64,000 nucleotides of DNA from Oegoconia quadripuncta. Taxonomy: Eukaryota; Arthropoda; Insecta; Lepidoptera; Autostichidae. The stretch spans positions 22,317,771 through 22,381,770 of the forward strand of contig OX438743.1 in the NCBI GenBank assembly GCA_949316235.1, read 5' to 3'. The notes beneath the pieces are model-generated. The model was not told where the DNA came from, made no database searches, and worked only from the letters and a program-made list of their open reading frames with translations. Every line of letters begins with the position of its first letter. The stretch's first letter is position 1. The translations under genes were made by a program, and so were the position numbers. Shown here piece after piece: positions 21,085 to 34,000 of the stretch.

Positions 21085-22394
21085 ATTTTTATTAATTATT
21101 TAACACAACTTTCATCGACAAATATAATACCATCAGCGGGGATCAATATGGTTTCAGAAAGAAAAGAAATACAACGACAGCAAACTTCAGGTTAGTTCGA
21201 TCAGTACTCGAATGTGTGGATGACAATATTCCAGTAGTGGCTCTTTATTTCGATATGAGCAAAGCTTTCGATTTTGTTGACCACGACAAGCTTACTGACA
21301 AACTGTATAAATACGGTATAAGAGGAACAGCAAATGAATGGTTTGTTAGCTATCTACGTAATAGGCAGCAATGTGTGGAAATAGTTAAAACAAGCCGGAA
21401 AGAGAATAAAACCTATAAGAGAGTTACTTCCAGATCTAACTATAAACTTAATAGTTGCGGAGTTCCTCAAGGAACAATACTAGGTCCATTACTTTTTATT
21501 CTTTATATAAATGACCTACCCAAAATGACCAATCATGAAACAATTCTATATGCTGACGATACCACCATCATTATAAAGGGTAAGGATAAAAATAGGAAGA
21601 CTGATGTGAACGACTTTGTAAATGAAATTAATAAGACAGTTAAAAATATAATTTGTTGGATGGAAACAAATAATCTTGAAGTAAATATTAAGAAGACAAA
21701 ATTTAGGCAATTCGGTACATATAGAAATAAAAAACTTAAATTAAATGTAACCTATAATGGACAAGTAATAGAGAGTGTACAGTATACTAGATTTTTAGGT
21801 ATAATCGTTGACGAGAACTGTAGCTGGAAGTTTCACATAGATTCAGTATGTGACCGCCTTGGTAGATTCGCATTTGCCCTTCGCCGCCTCCGGAAAATAA
21901 CTTCGATAGAAAGCGCCCTGCTCACATATCATGCACATGTTGCCTCTGTTTTACAGTATTGTCTTATTGTATGGGGAAATAGTTCAGATATTGTAAGGGC
22001 ATTCAGAGTGCAGAAAAGATGTGTAAGGTCACTCTGCGGTGCAAATTTTCTAGACTCGTGTAGACCGTTATTCAGACAGTACAAACTACTTACACTCACG
22101 GGTCTGTACATAAAACAACTTTGTTTGTTTGTAAGGGAACAACCAGAACACTATCCCATACAAATTAGGCCCAATATTAAGCAGTTACGACCCAGAGGGC
22201 CCGATAAAGTAATTATACCTAAATATATGTTGTCACTTACGCAAAAAAACGTTAATTATATGGCTGCGAAGGTATACAACGCCCTCCCAAATGAATTAAA
22301 ATTATTGACTGGACGACAATTTAAAATGAAGTTACATGAATGGCTTATCAACAAATGTTATTATTCAATTAAGGAATACCTACCACTATTTTAA
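21085..22394 (+). pseudogene. Non-LTR retrotransposon reverse transcriptase, 5'-truncated
   Basis: The open frame can be read from about 21085 (in frame with 21216) to the stop at 22392-22394. It holds GDQYGFRKKRNTT, then RT palm motifs YFDMSKAFDFVDH, GVPQGTILGPLLF and YADD, followed by thumb and C-terminal sequence to KEYLPLF. No endonuclease domain or ORF1 is present, so the copy is 5'-truncated, as is common in target-primed insertion. A 3' UTR and (ATTTC)n tail run to 22633. It is inserted into a SINE-A copy. The RT frame looks intact, so the insertion may be young. Confidence 0.87.
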
Positions 22395-22633
22395 AATACT
22401 TATCTAACGGACAATATCGCTTTTCTGACATCAACACAAAATTGACAATTAATTAATTTTATATTGTGACAACATACATTATTATATTATATTTAAGTAA
22501 TAACCTAACTAATGCTATTAAATATTTGCACGCTAGATTTTAAGTAGATTTTGAATGGGACTTCTGTTATGTGTCATCCTATCTTGTACCCAAAATCAAG
22601 CAAATAAATTATTTCATTTCATTTCATTTCATT
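22395..22633 (+). mobile_element. 3' UTR and tail of the LINE at 21085
   Basis: Non-coding tail ending CAAATAAATTATTTCATTTC with ATTTC repeats. The same tail occurs at 27180-27290. Confidence 0.75.
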
Positions 22634-22760
22634 AACATCAGGTGTGATTGAGGCCAAGTACCAACCCGTTGCCCTTCCACCAACCAAACCGAGTACTTAA
22701 ACATGTACTCCGCTGGGGATCAAACCCGCGACCTCCGATTCGTAAATACAATGTTGATTT
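22634..22760. mobile_element. SINE-A tail joined to a reverse SINE-A head
   Basis: 22634-22670 completes the interrupted copy. 22671-22757 is a minus-strand SINE-A body and head ending at the tRNA-like region, so two copies meet tail to tail. Confidence 0.7.
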
Positions 22761-23280
22761 ATTTTTGAAAATCTTATATATATGTAAAAAAAAATTAGTA
22801 TCATTTAGGAATAATAGTGATAAACATGATGTCAATACAAGAAATAAAGATAAACTTGTAGGTCACATAAGTCACTTCCGCAAAGTCAGTAATTCATTCA
22901 AAGGTTTATGTATACGCTTTTTCAATAAGGTTCCTGTTGATATACAAAATCTTCCTCTCGATAAAGATACCATAAAACAGAAACTTATTAAGAAAGCACA
23001 TTATAAAATATCAGATTATTTAGATGATAAACATTCATGAACATAACCGCCTCTTTCGCATAACCAGGCTATTTCACAATTAATAATGAAATGTTATTGT
23101 GCCTTTTTGTAATATAATAACTTTTTTTTTAAAGAGCAACCTCTCGAGTTTCTTGCTTGTTCTTCTCAGGGGAAAATTGCCTTTTGAACAAGCAGTAGCT
23201 TTAAAAATGTAAAATCTGACTATTTTAAATGTACCCTGTGTACCTACAAATTAATTTTTTGATTTGATTTGATTACATTG
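22761..23280 (+). pseudogene. LINE C-terminal end and 3' UTR (DYLDD family)
   Basis: Translates to KHDVNTRNKDKL, GLCIRFFNKVPVDIQNLPL and [11 protein letters not shown], then a stop at 23038. The 3' UTR has CTCGAGTTTCTTGCTTGTTC and a TTTGATTTGATT tail. The same layout occurs at 35641-36005 and 47540-47995. Confidence 0.75.
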
Positions 23281-23308
23281 AGCCGCGTTGGCGAAAACCT
23301 ATATACAT

Positions 23309-23541
23309 AAATAAATAAATATTTCGGACACTTACACCAATCATCTAGTCACCAAACTAAGCGAAGCTTGTTCTATGGAAAATAGATAACGGATAAACAT
23401 ACACAAATATTTATATAAACATCCATGACTCAGGAATAAATGTTTGTATTCATCACACAATCATTTACCCCTCGCGGGATTCGAACCCGCAACCGTTGGT
23501 TTCGCTGACAGGGTCACTATCCACTACACCAATCGGTCGTC
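23309..23541 (-). mobile_element. SINE-B, full length
   Basis: Reverse copy: AATATTTCGGACACTTACAC, body, then head with GGGATTCGAACCC and CCACTACACCAATCGGTCGTC. Confidence 0.8.
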
Positions 23542-23689
23542 AAATATATGATTATATTATTTTAAGTTATAGAAGCCCTAGCTTCACCTGAAACACAGGA
23601 TTGTCCTAGTTCAGGCACTAGTGTTACAGTTGCAATTAAGTATTATTATGTAGATTTTATACGTTTAATGTACTATTACAATTAATAAA

Positions 23690-23833
23690 TATATATTTGA
23701 TTTGATTTAATATAGATTCACACGTTTTAATGGCGATGGGCTCACCCCTCCGCACGTGTGCATTTTTGTATTTTTTAAAAGGTGAACCGTGGAATATTTC
23801 GGGCAACTTTATGGAACACCCAAATGCTAATGG
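23690..23833 (-). pseudogene. LINE ORF fragment
   Basis: Minus strand reads GSPFKKYKNAHVRRGEPIAIKTC, related to 53780-53940. Confidence 0.5.
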
Positions 23834-24150
23834 TTTTTTTTTGTTTAAGCACAACGGGTTGGTATTTGGCCTCAATCACACCTGATCTTAAGTGAAGATG
23901 AGTTCGAAGATGGAAGCGTACTAACCCGGAAACCCCAACACATTTGGAGGACTGGCTATCTTATTTCTGACCACCGGAACACAACAATGCGGCAGATTTA
24001 GATAAGAGGTGGTAGCTAGCCAGGCGGACATTTAAAATGCCCTACCACCAACCAAACCGAGTACTTAAACATGTACCCCGCCGGGGATCGAACCCGCGAC
24101 CTCCAAATCGTAAACCCAATGTTGTTTACATTCAGCCACGGAGGCGGTTG
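23834..24150 (-). mobile_element. SINE-A, near full length
   Basis: Poly-T to GCCACGGAGGCGGTT; tRNA-like head present. It lies about 250 bp upstream of the gene 2 ATG. Confidence 0.8.
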
Positions 24151-24252
24151 GGATATCTCTGGGATACTGGTCGTGACGTTATGTATGAATGTTCTCCACT
24201 GTTCATTCCATATAACCCCCCACTAATACCTAATCCTCCATTATCAGTGGTC

Positions 24253-24396
24253 TAATAAAAACAACAAAAGATATTCGCCGAAATTATTCAGTGTGGCAGC
24301 GCGATAAAGATCACACCCGACATAAGTAAAACTTACAACACATAAATAAAATAAATTATGTTTTGAAACTATATTAAAAAAAAAAACAAGTGAAAT
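24253..24396 (+). promoter_or_regulatory. Possible core promoter and 5' UTR of gene 2
   Basis: TAATAAAA near 24253 and an arthropod initiator-like TCAGT at 24288-24292 are about 35 bp apart, roughly 105 bp upstream of the ATG. Short motifs of this kind occur by chance. Confidence 0.25.
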
Positions 24397-24599
24397 ATGT
24401 CAAAAGAAACGAAGCCTGGTTTGGAGCAAGTGGAGGCGGCCGCGAAGCCGGGAGTGGATTTAGAGACGCTGCTAGTGACGGAGGTGGGGCAGTTTGGACG
24501 GTACCAAATCAGGCTGGTAGTGGTAGCTGGGATCATAGCCATCGTTGCAGCTTTCAGCGCCACGGAGTATCTCTTCACTACTGCTAGGATTGACACCAG
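24397..24599 (+). CDS. Gene 2 exon 1 (N-terminus, TM1)
   Basis: Encodes 67 residues plus two bases, with [12 protein letters not shown] before TM1 as in the paralogs. The donor is GTAAGA (phase 2). ATG context is GAAATATGTCA. An overlapping ORF one frame away (24390) is a shadow. Confidence 0.88.
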
Positions 24600-25051
24600 G
24601 TAAGAACGGTATTCGCGCAACGTCTTCCCGTCCAAAATATCTCAGTGTATAAAGACGAAGCCTATATAGATAGTCGAGTTGCCAGTGATTGCTAAGCTTG
24701 TGGCACTATTCCTCATAGGAAACCTCAAGGTCACAATCAGCTATGGAGAAAGCCATGCTCGGTATTTCACTATGAGATCGAATCACAAATTTTTTTAAAT
24801 ATTTTTTTTTTAATATTTCGGACCCTTACACCAATCATCTAGTCCCAAACTAAGCAAAGCTTGTGCTATGGATACTAGATAACGGATAAACATACATAAA
24901 TATTTATATAAACATCCATGACTCAGGAATAAATGTTCATATTCATCACACAAACATTTACCCGTCGCGAGATTCGAACCCGCAACCGTTGGTTTCGCTG
25001 ACAGGGTCACTATCCACTACACCAATCGGTCGTCAAATTCAAAGATTAGTA

Positions 25052-25098
<47 letters not shown>

Positions 25099-28000
25099 AT
25101 ATTGCTCACCGAGCAATTTATATATGTAATAGTCGTATGTTATTTTATTGTTGTATATGTTCTAAGTATTATATGCAATTATATTACTTTATATCTTTTA
25201 CCACAGTATATATAATAGCACAAGTAGGTACAGTAAGGATACATTTTTAACTTCCTATATATAATTACCGCTGTGAATTTCATTGCGTCAGAGAATATAC
25301 TGAGGAGTCCTATAAGTAGTTTTTTAAATCGATTAATAACTTCTATATATGTATGAAAAATTCCACCGAAAGGCAAATATCATGACTCAATAAACTATTT
25401 TCTAGAAAATATAAAGTAGCATTGATTAATTTTTTAGAAAATTGTTTTATTAGATCTCAGCATCTTCTTACATAGCAATGTCGTTAGTAGCGGTAATTTT
25501 AATTTAAAATTGTAGGTTTTATATTAAATACCTATACTATAACTAAAGCATTCTACAGTATGGTCAGGAAACATTTTTATTATATTACTGATGGGTCTAT
25601 CCTTTTACAAAGGATCAGGAACTTTAAGATTATATGAAATTACACCACAAAACTTACGTATGTTTACTGGACTATTAATAATTTGTTAAGTTTTCAGGGT
25701 TGAAGTGTGTTAGTGTTTTTCTTTATTTACATGTGGTCGACTTTATTTACATATGTGCTGGACTTTATTTACATGTGGTCGATTTTATTTACATGTGGTC
25801 GACTTTATTTACATGTGGTCGACTTTATTTACATGTGGTCGACTTTATTTACATGTGGTCGACTTTATTTACATGTGGTCGACTTTATTTACATGTGGTC
25901 GACTTTATTTACATGTGGTCGGCTTTATTTACATGTGGTCGACTTTATTTACATGTGGTTGACTTTATTTACATGTGGTTGACTTTATTTACATGTGGGC
26001 GAATTTATTTACATGTGGTCGACTTTACTTACATGTGTACGGCTTTATTTACATGTGGTCGACTTTATGAACTTGTTATTATGGTTTACAATTGGAATAA
26101 AACTAGGTATATATTTAAAATTTAGTAGGACCTCGAGAAAAAATATTGGGTATGTTATCCAGATTAAACAAACCAACGATGTTAAAGCTACATATGATGT
26201 GATAAAATGAAAATATTTATTCCTAACTTAATCACGCTCTTGATAACCTATTATCACATAATCCAAATACAAAGTTAATACCAAATATAACAAAACAAAG
26301 TAAGAAAAGTGATAAATACCTATTTTAACCAAACCGCCTCCATGGCTTTTTTTTTTTATGCACGACGGCTTCGTACTTGACCTCAATCACACCTGATGCT
26401 AAGTGAAGATGAGGTCGAAGGTGGAAGCGTACTAACCCGGAAACCCCAACACATTTGGGGGACTGGCTATCTTATCTCTTACAACCGGAACACTATAATG
26501 CTATTAACATTGCTGCTTGGCGTCAGACTTAGATAAGATGGTGGTAGCTAGCCAGGCGGACATTTTAATATGCCCTACCACCAATCAAAATGGCTGGCTG
26601 GCTCAATGTAAACAACATAGGGTTTACGAATCCCAATTACGAATCTAAAAATAGCATCTAAACATATAAAATAATTAAATCACTTTGGACACAATAGAGG
26701 TTACAGCAGTGCGCTATATAAGGGCAGTCATATCAGTATTGTGGCAGCCCCAACAACACTCTGAATTCGTTGTTATAATGCACCTAGATGTGCTATGTAT
26801 CTTACGTTGAATTAAATGCTTGAAGATTGAATTACATTTGAATGTTCCTCATGTCATCCCAATCCAGTGTTAAATGGCTGCAAACGTCTATAATGCACTG
26901 CCAGATGATTTAAAGCTATTAAACGGAAGACAGTTTAAAAGAAATCTGCATGAATGGCTAATCAGTAAATATTTCTACTCGATTAAGTAAGATCTCCCAC
27001 AGTTTTAATTATTGTATGCCTTTACGGCGGAACATAGCGCTCTAAGGATTTTGTAAGACCAAATGCTACCTGTGATTTAAATTAAATGTACTTTGACTTT
27101 AATCTTCTGGCGTAGGTTATACTGACATTTAAATTAATCTTATTCTTTTTACTAATTTCTAATTCTATCATATTTTTTTTATATTTGCACGCTACAATGT
27201 CAGCAGATTTTGAACGGGACTTTCTTTTGTGTGCGACCTAATGTATATACCCAAAATCAAGCAAATAAATGATTTCATTTCATTTTATCCACTCCCTGAT
27301 ACGATTTTGGTAAGGCGGAGAAATCTTCATAGTCATCCCTGATGTTGCATACTCGTATATATACATAACATCATTACCTGTATATGTGGTCAGAGATATC
27401 CCAAATATAAGCATCCAAGGTTCACCTTTTGACGACCTATTGGCGTTACGGGTAGTTGGTACGGTTGCTGGTTCGAGTCCCGCTTGGGGTAAGTGTTTGT
27501 GTGATGAATACGACCATTTATTTCCGAGTCATGGATGTTTATACAATTATTTATGTACGTTAATCCGTTATCTAGTATCCATAGTACACACTTGACTTAG
27601 TTTGGGAGTAAATGATACTCGCCTCATACGGGCCAATTATTCTATTTGCCTAAAGATCTCAAGTTACTAGTATAATTTATGAGTAAGCTGATTTTTGAAA
27701 TAGACATTATTTTATTTATTTAATGACATAAGTGATGGTAATGGTGTAAATGTCCGAAATGTTTATTTATTATGTTTATCCTTTATCTGTTTGAGTCTAG
27801 ATAATGAGTGTAATTTATTATTTATTTACGTTTAAAATAGGAACGGGACAGGGGTTAAACACATCGTCACCGCTAAAAAATGGGTAGGTGCTTTAGTGTG
27901 CCCGCCCACGACCGACTTTTTGTAAGGACAGATAATCGGCCGATTTTTTAGTCAATACTTTTATCACCGATATTGTGACCGATTCTTTGTCGGACGTGAG

Positions 28001-31000
28001 CGTTGAAATGAAGGCCGGCTTACTTTGGGGCCCTTGTACGTTCTGCAGCGAAGGCTAAGGGGGTTCGCCAGAGCATGGCACGCCAAAAAAGACGCTAGAG
28101 ACAGAGGCTCATAACTCAAGCAGATAGTAGAGAGCAGCCCGGTGCTAAATACCGTCAGCTGTAATCGTTCAGCCCAGTCGGGGAATGAACCAAGGACAGG
28201 ATAAAGATAAAGAATTTGTAGAGTGTTAAAGAAAGTCGCCGTCAAGGAGCATTTCCTGGTGCTTTAATCTGTGTCCTCTTCTTATCTTCTCTCTATACCT
28301 TAGCACAATCCTGTTGTCGCTTATTATTATTACTTTATAAATAAAAAAAAATAAAAAAATAAAATATCCTTAGACATACACACAGCGCCATCTAGTTCCA
28401 CAGTAAGCAACTATAGGCTTGTGTTGTGGATACCAGATGGTTGATATACTACATAAATACATCTTTTTTTTTTTTTTTTGTAAATTAATACTTATTATAA
28501 ATGAAAACATCCATAACTAGGGTACAAATGTCGGTATTCATCACACAAACATATGCCCCTAGCGGGATTCGAACCCGCAACCTTTTGGTTTAGTGGCCAG
28601 AGTTGCTAACCACTACACCAAACAGGTCGTCTAAACTTTATATATCAATAAATATTTATGTAGTACACCTATGTAATTACGTTTGTATTTTGTTGCTATT
28701 TTATAGATGTTATGTTTAAGTAGGTATATTTGTCTATTGATCTATGTGTGTGTATATAAATATATGAAATTTATCCACGTATCTGCATCCCTATTTAATA
28801 CCGCACAACCTACCTATTTCAAATGTGCTGTCCTTATACCCAAAGGTATGATAAGGTCGCCAAATTCTACATTCTATTCTTACCACTTTTCTGAAACTGT
28901 ATTTTCTTTTCTGTTGTGCAATAAAGTGTAGGTATTTGTATTGTATTGTATGTGTGAGGAAAGCCTGAGGACCACGCACACCACTCGCAGCTTCGGCCCG
29001 TATACCGAGGGTGGTAGGGCCACGGGACGGTCGTGGATTATTGTTCATGTGCGATGTAATAACTTACTTAATGTAACGGGATACATTTATGTTTTTATGA
29101 AATTGGACTTCGGCATTTGAAACCTTTAATCCTGTTAGTATCTAATCTAAATAACTATAATACTTCGGACTTAGCACATCAATTGCTAGACGTGAAAGAA
29201 GCGTCGTAATTATGTGTCATCAAAATTAACTCGCCCAGTGGCATATTTACTTATGGGCCATTGAGCCATTGACAAAGGTGGCCAAATTGTAGTGGCCCGG
29301 ATATAATATTTTTTTATAAGAAATATATACAGTTTCATAAACATATTTCATATATCGCATATTTCATGGGGAGTGTTCTGAAGAACTGTTCGAGCTAATA
29401 CCCGCTGCTTTAACCGATACACTTCTCGGCGAAAATTAAAATTCCATCCAAATCACCTGGATGAGTGGAAGTCTACCACTGTACGTTTCTCAAAAAGTGG
29501 AAGTCTGTGGTCACTGCCTACCGCTACTCCTATGTAAATTTTTATCCCGATAATATGAATACTCCCGCGGGATAATATGCCAAATTTCATCCAAATCCGT
29601 TTCACCATGATTGGACAAACAAACATCCAAACTTTGTCATCCCAACTAATATAAATGCGTAAGTTTGTGTGTGTGTATGTCTGTACATATGAATGTTTGT
29701 TAGCTTTTCACGCCTATAGGGCTGGACGGATTTGGATGAAATTTGGTGGGTATACAGATTAGAACCTGGGCTATTTTTTTTCCTGAACCGATTGAGATAA
29801 ATTCTTCCATGCGGACGAAGTCGTGGGCGGAAAGCTAGTTTATAATATTATTTAGATGAGATGTACAAAGAAATCTTAATTTATCTTTTAATCTTAATGT
29901 TTTGGAGAAAACCTTATTCTCACTGCGCGGTGTGTGGTGATTTATTTGGGATGTTTGTGCTCTTTGCTCGTGATAAAAAAAACACGTCACATTCCATTGC
30001 CCTTTGATCACCATTATATGCGTAACTTTCCAATTTACAATTGTGATAATAATCTAATAAACATTTACAGCTACGACAATTATCATCAGTGTTTACAATG
30101 TCATGTGCCGATCGTAAAAGTTATGATAAATTGATAATGATACAACAAGCGCCACGTGCCTAAATCATATCAAGATTAAAGTATGTGTAGTCTTGTAACG
30201 AGGTGTACAATACAACCTCTTCTAAATTCTGTCTTCTTTTCGGTAATCTCTTTGGCGTTTTCTTTTTTGGAACATTATTCAAAATTCTGAATTCTAAATT
30301 ATTTTCAAAAACGAGTCAGTCTGGACGCAACTAGCGAACTGAGACTGTTCTTTCCGTTCTTCCTTTTATTCCTTTTAATTATTATATCATTATTAAGTTT
30401 ACAAGTGCCTATACCTTCTTCCTGTCCTTCACCTACCTCTTCACCGTTCATCAGTAGCTGCAGTCCTGGTAGGGGCCTGAATCTACGACCCTGAACCTCA
30501 TCCTCTCTACGGCGCCCAATTCCTACATCGACCTACAGCAGCTGAGCGTCGCAGCACCGCGACAGTCTCTAAGAGAATGAATTTGACCATAATCTCACCT
30601 GATGGAATTAAGAGATGAAATTATGGTCAAACGCGTATCCAGTGCAACATATAATATATTTTTTTTACCCGAATTCCCCAGGAAGGAGACAATGGTGTCG
30701 ACTCGGATGTACACCAACTAAATTAAACTAAATTAAAACCAGTTTTGGAGTGGTGGTGGTGGTGGTGGTTAAATATCAATACAGCAGACTTTTTAACCAA
30801 AAAAAAATTAAGTAATTAATACAATGTTATAATTTTTGGGAGGGTAGACAGAAAACGCATTTTATCATTCAGGTGGGTTCTAATTTTTAAAATAACGTTT
30901 ATAACATTGTTTTACAATCTACCTGAGTAAACAAAATTAGTTAATCATAAAAATGTTTAAAAGTGTCACCAATCATATTTTGCAGATCAGATTAAATACA

Positions 31001-34000
31001 TGATTAAAAAAAATTTATAAGATCATCTGAACGGATGTACACCAACTAAATTAAACTAAACTAAAACCGGTTTTGGAGTGGTGCCGTCGCATCGTACTGT
31101 TCCAGGGAGAAAGAGACAGTAGGTACTACTTTAAAATTGGTTTTAGTTTAGTTTAGTTTAGTTGGTGTACATCCGAATCGACACTAATGTTTATTGGGTT
31201 AGTACTGCAAATAGTTTTGTATTGCTCAGTGGCGTGCACAGCGTTTTGTCACTGGGTACCTAGGTAGAATGATAAAATTTGCTAATAGATGAGAAAAAAT
31301 ACAAAACAAAATATTATCCTTATTGCAATCTTTGCCACTGTCTAGACTATTTGTCTATCAGTATGAATGAGCTGTCTTGACATTCCCAACTAATAATTAT
31401 AAATACGAAGTTTGTGTGTGTTTGTGTGTATGTCTGTTTGTTACCTCTTCACGCCTATACCGCTGGATGGATTTGGATGAAATTTGGATAGTAGACAGAT
31501 TAAGACCTGGATTAACATATAAGCTGATTTTATCTCTTCCACACGAACGAAGTCGCGGGCAGAAAGCTAGTTGTCTATAAAAACATTGCGGCTATCAATG
31601 AAGCAAAAAAATTTGCCTATATGTTAACGGTATGTTGCTGGCGGAAGAATTTAAAAAAATAAAACCCGACTATATAATAAGCCAACTAAAAAGTTGGAAA
31701 CGCCTATAGTATATATATACATTGCACCCCTTTAACAATAATCTCAACGTTTGAGCGAGGGAACACTGCCTCGCGGGCCTAATTTTTGACATTTGATTAA
31801 ACTATCAAATTTCCTGTGATTCTATTTTATTAATGTTTTTATATACCTAAATCAAAATCAAAATCAAAAATATTTTATTCAATGTAGGATACAAAAATAT
31901 CGCATAATGAAAGTCAACATGCTATCTTTTTTAAAACTACATCGCTTCACAAAGTGTTATGGTTAGGGAGAAGAAGCGACAAGAAACTCCGCAACAACAC
32001 ATATTTTCAATTAGTTTCCATCTTTACAATAATATTACATTTTATATTACATATTACAAAACAATAGCAATTAACATAACGACCAGCTAACACCAGACCT
32101 CCTTATCGCCTAAATAATCATCTATCCTGTAATAACCCTTCTTACACAGAGTTTCTTTAATGAGGCGTTTAAATTTCTGCTCTGTTAAACTCAATACATG
32201 TTCTGGTATTTTATTGTAAAAGCGTATGCTGTGTCCCACAAAGGATGTGCTAACTTTGCTAAGTCTAAATTGTGGAATTTCAATTTTATTTTTGTTTCTA
32301 GTATTCAAATTATGATTATCAGAATGTTTGCGAAATAGGCATATATTTTTGCGAACATACATTATACTGTCATTTATATATATTGGGATGCAACAGTTAA
32401 AATACTTATTTCTTTATAACAGATCTCTTAGAGAATCTCGGCAGCGTGAATTATATATTGCTCTGATTACTCTTTTTTGTATAAGCTAACTCTGAAACTA
32501 CGTAAATAAAATTTATCTATTAGAATTACTATCATTCCGACGACCGTTTGGTGTAGTGAATAGTGACCCTGTCAGCGAAAACAATGGCTGCTGGTTGGAA
32601 TCCCGCGAGGGGTAAATGTTTGTGTGATGAATACGAACATTTATTCCCGAGTCATGGATGTTTATATAAATATTTATGTATGTTTATCCATTATCCAGTA
32701 TCCATAGCACAAGCTTTGCTTAGTTTGGGACTAGATGATTAGTGTAAGTGTCCGAAATATTTATTATTATATTTATAAACATTATTCCAGATGTCTTATA
32801 CCGGAGTGCGAGAGCGCGCAAAACCAGGCCGAGTTCGCCCCCTCATGGATCCTAAACGCGGTACCCGGCACCGACATCACCAACTTCGACGACTGCCAGC
32901 GTTTCGCCAACACCTCCGCCGTCATCGACGTCACCCCAGGCACATGTCCTGCTGCGCTCTTCAATGAAAACAACCGAGTGGACTGTGATGAGTTCGTCTA
33001 CGAGAACACTAACACTATCGTTTATGATGTGAGTTGGTAATAATTAATCTTACAATTTTTGAAACCCCCGACGTAAAATGACGCAAAATGCCTTCAACGT
33101 TGTAGGTGTCTCTTTTATTCTGGACGTATCTCAGAAATGCGTGGTCTGATTTGAATGCGATTCTTTTTTATATGTAAAACTAAACGAGAGGACGTATTAT
33201 TTAGATTGAAAAACAGTTTTTTTGGATTCGATTTCGATGATATCATAATTTATTTTATTTATTTATTTTATTTTAACACTTTATTGTACACACACACATA
33301 GAAATTTCCACACACACACACATAGAATAGCCGCCTAATTTGTAGTTTCTATAAGATATTTAAATGTACCTTCCTTATTCAAACAATAAAGCGTATTTGA
33401 TTGATTGATTGATTGATAGAAATGGTCATTAACAAATATTTTAGAAAAATGTACAAAGGGCGAACTTATCTCTATAAGAGATCTCTTCCAGCAAACCCGT
33501 GAGAGCGAAATTTGATATAAAAGGTAGACATAAAGTGTACACGAAACAGAAGAAACAAAAAATGTTAAAAATATCATATAAAAGAATAAAACCAAAATAA
33601 TACATTAAGCGAAAAATTACCCAACAGAACAAACTACTATAGTCGTTTAGATCAAAGCCAGAGAAGACCGTGAACATGTAGATTTCCGAATCACACGTAC
33701 AATTTGATCTTTATGAGAGAGTAAATTATACATTCTCTGTAATTTGACATTTCAATATTCCTTTGTATTATTAGGTCCTTACCTATGAAATTGGCGTTTT
33801 GTATGAAGAAATTCATTAAGACTGTTTTCTCCATACAAACATTTTTGTTTTTTTTTTGGGAACGGCAAATCCAAATTTACCTAAACTTTGTGTGTATTAT
33901 CGGATAACATCAAGTTAAGTATAGGCAGCGTTAATTTTTAAAAGTAACCGCTTTATATAAAAGTTTCACCGAATCTAAAAAATGATTATGGGAAGTACAT

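Noticed and set aside
25720..26068. Possible CRISPR-like array
   Set aside because: Units are contiguous without spacers and the genome is an insect's.
25700..26210. Open frames of 69-141 codons along the minisatellite
   Set aside because: All come from a stop-free 20-bp repeat read in three frames; no start context, splice logic or protein family.
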